A stretch of DNA of 64,000 bases from Adineta ricciae (taxonomy: Eukaryota; Rotifera; Eurotatoria; Adinetida; Adinetidae): NCBI GenBank assembly GCA_905250025.1, contig CAJNOJ010000142.1:43523-107522 (forward strand). Direction: 5' to 3'. Numbering within the stretch: position 1 is the first letter of the stretch; every line of letters starts with the position of its first letter. The notes beneath the pieces were generated by a model. The model was given only the letters and a program-made list of their open reading frames with translations, had not been told where the DNA came from and ran no database searches. Shown here one piece after another: positions 57,406-64,000 of this stretch. Both the position numbers and the translations under genes were made by a program.

Positions 57406-58119
57406 ATGTCGTCGAATCAAATACGTACAAGAGATATGAATTTTGGCATCAATCGTAACAATAGTGTTGGCATTGTAGCTGCTAAAAATACTGATATCGA
57501 GATAGCCGTGGGTAATCCACGAAATACAACTACTCGAGTAGATGTCAATAAGAACTATTCATCGAGATACAATCATGCAGTGAAACAATGTAATTATTTC
57601 CGTCAAAATGGCCAAGCTACCAAAAGGAATATGCGTGGTGGTGATTTTTTCTTACGAACAAAACTGGCAATATTTCTTATACTTGTCAGTATTGTTTTTG
57701 CTGGTTTAAGTGTTCGGTGGAAGTATTTTGTGCCTATACCATTGGTAATTTCAATAGTCTACATGGTCTTATCAATTTTAAACTTACATATCGGTCGAAC
57801 AAATGGAAATCTCTTTACACTAGAAATGATACCTGTAACCGAAGGCAGTTTAACTCTAACAAATGAATTTTATAAAATACCGGTTCATGGACGTATACAA
57901 AATCAATTCGTACTTGGAATAATACAAAACAACTCAGCACTCATTGCTCAACTACAATCAGAACATCGTAATTCGATCGAAATTGAACTGATGTTCTACA
58001 CACCTACATATTACAGCTACACAAAATATGTCGCCAAAGCTTTGGGATACTTTTTTCTCTTTTTAGTTTTATTTGTTGTCGCGATTTTCTGTGTTGTTAC
58101 AAAAATAGATAATTCTTGA
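57406..58119 (+). CDS. Small multi-span membrane protein, family unknown
   Basis: Single exon, 237 residues. The first 85 residues are polar and rich in Asn and Arg, so probably cytosolic. Two spans are close together (about 87-105 FFLRTKLAIFLILVSIVFAG and 108-128), followed by a soluble stretch of about 85 residues and a third span near 211-232. There are no Cys-rich or catalytic motifs and I do not recognise the family. It lies 213 bases before the proton channel in the same direction. Confidence 0.55.
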   Translation: MSSNQIRTRDMNFGINRNNSVGIVAAKNTDIEIAVGNPRNTTTRVDVNKNYSSRYNHAVKQCNYFRQNGQATKRNMRGGDFFLRTKLAIFLILVSIVFAGLSVRWKYFVPIPLVISIVYMVLSILNLHIGRTNGNLFTLEMIPVTEGSLTLTNEFYKIPVHGRIQNQFVLGIIQNNSALIAQLQSEHRNSIEIELMFYTPTYYSYTKYVAKALGYFFLFLVLFVVAIFCVVTKIDNS

Positions 58120-58215
58120 TTGAATTTACTGCCGTCCATTTGTTCGAACGTAATGAGGGCACGCCCATCTACATTGTATAGAATATTGCGCGGAGTAGAG
58201 TATGACGGTAGAAGG

Positions 58216-58225
58216 TTATAAAAAG
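58216..58225 (+). promoter_or_regulatory. TATA-like element of the Hv1 gene
   Basis: TTATAAAAAG lies 108 bases before the start codon on the coding strand, between the two genes. Confidence 0.35.
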
Positions 58226-58332
58226 CGTACGGGTATACATACAAAAGAAAAAGAAAACGAAAAAAAAAACATGCATTACACGCTATCAAGTACGTTTATA
58301 CAGTTGTTCTTGATATTTCGTCTGGTGGAAAT

Positions 58333-59293
58333 ATGAAGAGTTCTAACGGAACCACGTCGACGTCTTATGGAACCAGTCATAGTCACATTGATCCAATCTT
58401 CGCTCTGCTTATGCCCGATCCGGAAAAGTTCAGTCCTGAATATGATGAAACCAATTTCAAAAAAGACTATTGTCTCGATGTTACAAACGAACACTGTTCG
58501 GTAATCAACCGTTGGTGGAATGTTCAATATAAATGTCAACAGACGATTATCCACAGTGTTGAGCAGCCATTATTCCATACAATCATCATCGTACTCGTTC
58601 TGATCGACTGTGTGTTTGTTAAAGCTGAATTGTTCTTTGATTTTCTCATACTTCATAAAGCGTGTCACTCGAACACAAGCAGCAACTATTCGATTGCACA
58701 CAATCATCATAATGATATGGAAACTGCCATTAAAGTTCTTGAATATTCATCCTTAGCAATCTTAACGGTATTTGTTATAGAATTATTTGTGAAAGTCTAT
58801 GCATATGGACGATTCTGGTGGAATCTCTCCGAGAGAAAAATGGAATGGATTGATGCCATCATTGTTCTGTTGTCTTACGTGATTGGTTTTAGTATCATAT
58901 ATCAAAATAATGTATTTGCGAAAACGACATTGCTCGTTATTTTTCTTCGTTTATGGCGTTCGGTAAGCCATAAACATGATTGTATTTTCATGTAATTAGT
59001 TTCTTTTTCAGGTACGAATCATTCACAGTATTGTGCACACACTCTTATTTCAACATGAACAGAAGAAAAAACGTCTATTTACAAGTTACCATGAGTTAGT
59101 CGAAATATTCTTGACTCTTTCGGAGAGAAAGACAGCAATCCTATCGAAATGTGCTGATAGCATCGTTGTGGAAAAATGTGAAGTCATCGATCATTCTTGC
59201 AGAGCAGTTCTACAACAATGTACTGATTCATCTTCGTTGAGTGTTGTTGATGATCTTACTCATGATTTACAAAATGCAGTAGAAGAACTGTAG
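58333..59293 (+). CDS. HVCN1-like: Hv1-type voltage-gated proton channel
   Basis: Exons 58333-58962 and 59012-59293, split by a 49-bp intron inside S4, encode 303 residues. S1 carries Asp92 in VLIDCVFVKAEL, at the site of the proton-selectivity Asp of known Hv1 channels. S2 carries Glu150 in FVIELFVKVYAYG. S3 carries Asp174 in EWIDAIIVLLSY. S4 reads FLRLWRSVRII with Arg206, Arg209 and Arg212. There is no pore domain, as in Hv1. A His/Asn-rich S1-S2 loop (HKACH, HNHHN) could bind zinc. The C-terminal tail has a coiled-coil-like Leu/Val heptad region suited to dimer formation. It should move protons out across the plasma or vacuole membrane. Length is near that of other animal Hv1 proteins. Confidence 0.9.
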
Positions 59294-59619
59294 TAGTTCT
59301 CAATCAAAACAGATATGAAACAGTTAAACCAATCCGCCCATTTTTCTATGCTAATGTTAGATAAACAAAAATATTTTTCGATATTTTCTGATTATTCATA
59401 TTTGTGAATAAAACCTCATGAATCATATATTAGGCGTTGTATATTTACTATCAATACGCTTCTATAATAACCTGTGATCCATGCGGTGATCATAATTACT
59501 AACCGACTCAATAAGCGAAACCCATTCTTATTCGTTCTGTGTGTGTTTATACATATATACTGTTTTCATCTCATTTGTTTGTATCGCGGTACCTCATACG
59601 TGCGTATAACGATATTCAA
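59294..59619. other. Intergenic, no gene seen
   Basis: Short spacer with an AATAAA near 59407 that could end the Hv1 transcript. Confidence 0.35.
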
Positions 59620-60062
59620 ATGTCGTTCTTTGAAAATCTATTTAATCACGATGAAAGCAGACAAGCTCACCAAGATATCTATGGAGATCAACCTCGACAT
59701 CATTCATCTTGGACGCATGAACTAATATCAGGTGCAGCAGGCTTCGAAGGTAAGATTTCTTTTACTTATCACTCTATACTTATATAAGTCCGGATAATTT
59801 AGCGATGAAAGCTTATGAAGATCATGTTCGTAGAACTGGCGAACAAGTCTCACATCCGCTGATGAAAGAAATGCTTGCCGGCTTTGCCGCTGCTGAAGTC
59901 GATAAACTTTTCGAAACGAAAGGACTTGATTTTATCGATCGAGAAGAAGCGAAACGACGTGCAGTACAACAAGCACATCAACTAGCGGATGAGAAATATG
60001 GACAAGGTGAAACATTTAACGAGGGTCAACATCATCATCACCACCACCATCTTTTCTCTTAA
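59620..60062 (+). CDS. CipC-like (DUF3759) small protein, fungal type
   Basis: Exons 59620-59749 and 59803-60062 around a 53-bp intron encode 129 residues. Blocks SSWTHELISGAAGFEAMKAYEDH, SHPLMKEMLAGFAAAEVDKL (read across) and ETKGLDFIDREEAKRRA match the CipC family, known almost only from fungi, where the Aspergillus member is induced by concanamycin. There is no signal peptide or span, so it is probably cytosolic. The C-terminus is His-rich (seven in a row before LFS). The role is unknown even in fungi; stress response is often proposed. The animal-type short intron shows the gene is settled in this genome. Confidence 0.85.
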
Positions 60063-60654
60063 ATCAGCATGATTAACATTGATTTTGATGTTTATTTATT
60101 CTTCATAAAACAATATAACAAATAATATTTTCCAGTGAGTTTATGTTTATCATTGATTCATTTTTATGTCAACATACACGTGAATGTGATCACTTCATGT
60201 AGAAACAAAAAAAGATTCTTTTTTTTTTCTTTCATCTGAAACAGACAAGTTAATTAGATGCATTGCCAACGGCTGTTGTTGGTGTTATTCGTAAGGATTT
60301 TTATTTTCTAGAGAATTCGCAAATGATCCCTGAGTTTACATTGAAGAAGTATAATAACTGCCTTGAAAAAGAAACCAAACTCTCATCTGTTTAATATTAC
60401 GTCACGTGCTCAGCTAGTTCATCCGCGTTCTTTCCTTTTTCTCTTTCTCTCGTTTTGGGATATTCTGAGTTGAACTTCTCAACATCGTTAATTCCAGCAT
60501 TCACGGCGTGATAAAAGATAAAAGAGAAGACTTGCACGACGATTATTTCTGATTATAATTGTCATCTGTTGAGAATCTCACACCTACCTTCTCTAATAAA
60601 TAAAATGTCGTCGTATATTTATTACATTCATAGGAGTTCCATACTTTTTCCGAA
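60063..60654. other. Intergenic, no gene seen
   Basis: A polypyrimidine stretch near 60220 and the GPCR upstream region. No clear promoter motif. Confidence 0.35.
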
Positions 60655-61803
60655 ATGAACTCTACATTCGTGACAAGCACATTAACATTCACATACGATG
60701 CATTGTCAATAAATATTCAAGCATGGTTCATCCCACTTGATATTCTCGCAATTACATCGATGATTTGTGTTATTCTTCTATCCATCGTTTATTTAGTTCT
60801 TCTTATTGTCGATAAAGCATGTCACACCGTTCCAATGTTGCTAATTGGTAATACTTGTTTCATTGCTTTTCTAGCTGCGTGTAGTATTCTCAGCATGTCG
60901 ATATTTACACTTCAAAATGATCTCAAACAAATTAAATATCAGGATTCATACTGCATCTTTCGAGGTTATACTGCTTATGTCGTTTGTACACTATTCAACT
61001 TCTCATTCGTTCTTCAAGCTGTACATAGATACTTGACCGTTGTTTATCCAACTCGTTTCTTTTTGCATTCAGCGAAATTCTATCTTTGCCTGATTATTTG
61101 CACATGGATATTTGGTATTGTATTCCCATTTCCGTTTGTATTTACAAATGAAATAACTTACAATGCCNCATACTGCATCTTTCGAGGTTATACTGCTTAT
61201 GTCGTTTGTACACTATTCAACTTCTCATTCGTTCTTCAAGCTGTACATAGATACTTGACCGTTGTTTATCCAACTCGTTTCTTTTTGCATTCAGCGAAAT
61301 TCTATCTTTGCCTGATTATTTGCACATGGATATTTGGTATTGTATTCCCATTTCCGTTTGTATTTACAAATGAAATAACTTACAATGCCGACAATCAAAT
61401 CTGTCAATTACCATTTCGACTCTCTTGGCCTATTCTTTACATCGTACATTGCGCTTATCTAATTCCTGTTCTGTTGATTATGTTCATTTACTTTAAATTA
61501 GTCCGATATGTTCGTCATATGAGTAGACGTATTACGCCAGTGAATACTTTACTTCGTGCACAACGAGGATTGAAAATGGTTCAACGTACAATTATCATCG
61601 TCGCGATTTTAGTTATACTTTGCTTTCCTTATGCTCTGTTCATTGGAATATCGTTCTTTACTCCGCCACCGAAGTATCACTTTCGAATTGCTTATATCTT
61701 TGCTGATTTATCAATAGTATCAGTTATGTTGGCTTTATTTCAATTTACTGATTCGCTCAAAGAATCTTTTATGAAAAGAATCAATGGAACGTCAAATACT
61801 TAG
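60655..61803 (+). CDS. Rhodopsin-like GPCR carrying an assembly duplication
   Basis: The frame reads through an N at 61168 and a 221-base exact duplication. Without the extra 222 bases the protein is 308 residues with seven spans. The N-terminus is glycosylatable. TM3 ends QAVHRYLTVVYP (HRY in place of DRY). The third loop is basic with RTIIIVAILVILCFPYALF as TM6. The tail is short and ends SNT. The ligand is unknown. As written, TM3 and TM4 appear twice, which is not a credible receptor. Confidence 0.82.
   Translation: MNSTFVTSTLTFTYDALSINIQAWFIPLDILAITSMICVILLSIVYLVLLIVDKACHTVPMLLIGNTCFIAFLAACSILSMSIFTLQNDLKQIKYQDSYCIFRGYTAYVVCTLFNFSFVLQAVHRYLTVVYPTRFFLHSAKFYLCLIICTWIFGIVFPFPFVFTNEITYNAXYCIFRGYTAYVVCTLFNFSFVLQAVHRYLTVVYPTRFFLHSAKFYLCLIICTWIFGIVFPFPFVFTNEITYNADNQICQLPFRLSWPILYIVHCAYLIPVLLIMFIYFKLVRYVRHMSRRITPVNTLLRAQRGLKMVQRTIIIVAILVILCFPYALFIGISFFTPPPKYHFRIAYIFADLSIVSVMLALFQFTDSLKESFMKRINGTSNT
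60947..61389. repeat. 221-bp exact direct duplication around a single N (assembly overlap)
   Basis: 60947-61167 equals 61169-61389 base for base as read, with N at 61168. The offset is 222. The same offset recurs at 62352-62794. Confidence 0.9.
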
Positions 61804-61900
61804 CAGATGAATGCGGCATAAAAGCCCATTAAATCTTGTTTTTTTTTCATACGTTTTTATCGAATAAAAATAGACCAAAGATGCACTTTGTGCATAAATA

Positions 61901-62107
61901 TCAAAGATCGAATTCAGTCGTTTCAAATTTGAGATCGCTACCTTTTATTTGCTTGTCAGAGGTTTGAATACTATCAATGATGAATCTGGATTTCATTGCG
62001 TAAGTATCAGTACCGAACACAAGAGGATCCGCTTCCAGCAGTAAAGCAGCACGATGAAAGGAACCACAATGGTTCTCTTTCTCTTTGATCAGTATCATAA
62101 TACACAC
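61901..62107 (-). other. Possible 3' exon of the B-box gene
   Basis: The minus frame ending at 61901 has protein-like text (NHCGSFHRAALLLEADPLVFG, TDTYAMKSRF) and could be joined to the B-box gene by an intron from the GTAAAGC after PRIQ to an AG near 62075. Equally, it may be untranslated 3' sequence. Confidence 0.25.
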
Positions 62108-62271
62108 TACTGTGCAAACTGACATTATGCATATGTATTTGTCTGTTAGAATTTTACAATGACACGTCAAAGACAGTGGAGAATGGATAAAAATGAAGTG
62201 GATATCGAGCTATTCATACCATTGATCGTAACGCACATATTAAGAAGATTGTTGTCGTATGTTTTCTCAAG

Positions 62272-63698
62272 TCAACGTTTATGCTTTACTTGAATTCTCG
62301 GTGCAGTACACGCAACATGAAACAATTGTTGATTGTCTTCGTTTAAAGCCTCCATATTGTTTTTCATGCGTTGAATATAAGGCAACACTTTGTCCAGTGA
62401 TAATTGTCGAAGTTGGAAACCCGAATCTTGCATATGTTTCATCTGTTGATGATACAGTTCATTGATCTGCATATATGCTTGATCACGTTCCACATTTGCT
62501 TGCTCGATAATTTTCTCCCGCTCAGCATTGACACGTTCTCTTGCTATAATAACCAATCGATCGAGTATACTGNCCATATTGTTTTTCATGCGTTGAATAT
62601 AAGGCAACACTTTATCCAGTGATAATTGTCGAAGTTGGAAACCCGAATCTTGCATATGTTTCATCTGTTGATGATACAGTTCATTGATCTGCATATATGC
62701 TTGATCACGTTCCACATTTGCTTGCTCGATAATTTTCTCCCGCTCAGCATTGACACGTTCTCTTGCTATAATAACCAATCGATCGAGTATACTGAGCTTG
62801 TTAGTAACAAATTCCTCGGCAATTTGGATCTGTTCATCAACCAATTTCACGTGTTTTTGTGCACATTCCATGCAAACTTGTTTGGAACAATGTAGACATT
62901 GCATTTGGGGTAGCTTACTGCAATCTGTGCAGCTCCGAATAGTGAACGGCGAAATGATTGATGCTGCGACAGTTGAACTTTTCTAAACAGTAGATGATAT
63001 TGAAGAAACGACACAGCTTGAATTTTGATACGTACATTTACATTCATGCCGTTGACACAATCGTTCAGTCCTTGTACCGCGAGAGCTAGAATGAAATTAT
63101 TTTAAAGTATTACTTTTGTTGTGAGGCGCTCACTGTACCAAAATTATTTGCCAATGTAGTCAATGATTGCGATGGACAATGTTCATTTTCAGAAGCAAAA
63201 CTATTGATCGGAGTATTCTGAAAATCAAACGTTCACTACAGTTGGTTCTATGAATAAAAGTAGATATTGATATTACGGGTACAGTTAGAACTCCAAATGA
63301 AAAATTCATATTTAATGGCAGAGAGAAGTTTGCAGCTGTTATCCATGAAGGTTTTAGATGATTTAAATAATACTTAAATCGAAGTTCCTACAAATGATCA
63401 GTTGAAACTGCATTGGAAAACGATCGTTTCTTACCTCTGGTGATTTATTCTCATGTGCTGGTGTGGCACATATATTGATATGTTTTGTGTGGATCGGCGT
63501 CGGAACATCCTCAACGTCTATTTTGTCTATACCTTCAACAGGAACAAACAACGTGTTCGTGGCTTTAGCTGAAATTTCCACTGATGACAATTGTGATTTT
63601 CTTCTATCTAAAGACAAAATCGAGTTTCTTTTTTAGAAATATGTCAAAGAAACTGAAGTTTGATTTTATATACTTTTTATTATTGTTCGATCATTCAT
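62272..63698 (-). CDS. B-box zinc finger and coiled-coil protein without RING (TRIM-like), carrying an assembly duplication
   Basis: Inferred exons on the minus strand: 63674-63698, 63435-63607, 63139-63217, 63036-63085 and 62272-62982. Phases close to 271 residues once the 222-base duplication at the N (62573) is discounted. The N-terminal 110 residues are polar. A B-box-like zinc finger follows: CTDC, then CLHCSKQVCMEC, then AQKH. Then comes a long coiled coil (about 145-240) with REKIIEQANVERDQAYMQINEL-type heptads, read in parts. There is no RING upstream and no SPRY or NHL domain after, so it is likely a cytosolic scaffold or dimer-forming regulator, not a ubiquitin ligase by itself. The first, 8-codon exon is the least sure. 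Confidence 0.68.
62352..62794. repeat. 221-bp direct duplication around a single N with one SNP (assembly overlap)
   Basis: 62352-62572 matches 62574-62794 except 62392 (g) against 62614 (a), a silent change in an Asp codon. N is at 62573. Offset 222, identical to the duplication in the upstream GPCR. The contig between the two Ns, 61169-62572, is 1404 bases. Confidence 0.9.
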
Positions 63699-64000
63699 AC
63701 TTTTAATTCTTCTTCTCTCGCGTCTCCGCACAAAACAAATTTACGAATGAAACAAAACGCTCCGTCGGTCGAAGAATGTTGTAGATGAGAAAGAAAACAG
63801 AACTACACAAGCAGAATTATATTTGCACGTGTTTTCAATTGCTGGCAAACAAAAGAGTATCTTGACAATATAGTGACTGGCAAACATCCAAAGAATAAAT
63901 TCTATATTTATTTTCATCGTTAGTTTTATTTGAAACACAAAAATTGAAAAGAAACAAGATTATGACAATGTCTGATAACTATGAAAGTCATGGAGAAGGA
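63699..64000. other. Right edge, no gene seen
   Basis: Upstream flank of the B-box gene; AT-rich. No supported coding frame. Confidence 0.35.

Noticed and set aside
60023-60056. C-terminal His run of the CipC-like protein as a cloning tag or vector contamination
   Set aside because: It follows a natural Gly/Asn/Gln-rich tail, uses mixed His codons, and the gene has a native intron and native flanks.
60655-61803. A GPCR with duplicated TM3-TM4
   Set aside because: The duplicated part is an exact 221-bp copy at an N, matched by the same-length copy in the next gene; it is an assembly artefact.
1-64000. CRISPR arrays, operons, tRNA or rRNA genes
   Set aside because: No spaced identical short repeats, no prokaryotic gene packing, and no tRNA or rRNA signature was seen on either strand.

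Overview
The window is nuclear DNA of a small-genome invertebrate, most probably a bdelloid rotifer. The evidence is a set of features taken together. The DNA is AT-rich and dense with genes that have very short GT-AG introns (about 37-70 bp). Ser/Thr-rich linkers and lineage-type GPCRs are common. FG-GAP and F-box relics are present. Several genes look fungal or bacterial in origin. Two clearly diverged haplotypes of one locus are both present. The species cannot be named from sequence alone. No rRNA, tRNA, CRISPR array or intact transposon gene was recognised.

Layout. Bases 1-4.1 kb hold a type II membrane protein with a Ser/Thr stalk (running off the left edge), a PAN/apple-like secreted protein and a PARG-type ADP-ribose hydrolase. 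Bases 4.1-41.2 kb hold one locus present twice: PARG-like, FkbM methyltransferase, secreted beta-propeller, rhomboid protease, adhesion GPCR, rhodopsin-like GPCR(s), F-box relic, a second GPCR, FG-GAP relic, LRR membrane protein and a secreted Cys-rich protein. The two versions are separated by single Ns at 5329 and 24788. Segment 5330-24787 reads as the alternative haplotype inserted into the other haplotype at what would otherwise be a 67-base gap inside the FkbM gene. The haplotypes differ in content: one has two tandem GPCRs, the other a single recombinant fusion of them, and one has lost a neighbouring GPCR to mutation.

Bases 41.2-44.7 kb are gene-poor. Bases 44.7-55.3 kb are one long gene predicted to encode a 2255-residue type II membrane protein. 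It has a cytosolic arginine-type ADP-ribosyltransferase domain with an intact R-S-ExE triad, one membrane span, ten 51-residue eight-cysteine modules each on its own 153-bp exon, and 28 kelch motifs in one 4-kb exon. The kelch motifs repeat with a seven-motif super-period, suggesting four seven-bladed propellers. This is the most striking object in the window.

Bases 57.4-63.7 kb hold a small multi-span protein, an Hv1-type proton channel, a fungal CipC-type protein, a rhodopsin-like GPCR and a RING-less B-box/coiled-coil protein. The last two genes each carry a 221-bp direct duplication across a single N, with the same 222-base offset, so both are almost certainly assembly overlaps.

These are independently transcribed eukaryotic genes, not an operon. 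The functional link worth noting is that an ADP-ribose writer (the receptor-like ART) and an eraser-type enzyme (the PARG-like gene) lie about 40 kb apart. All exon structures were inferred by eye from reading frame and splice signals.
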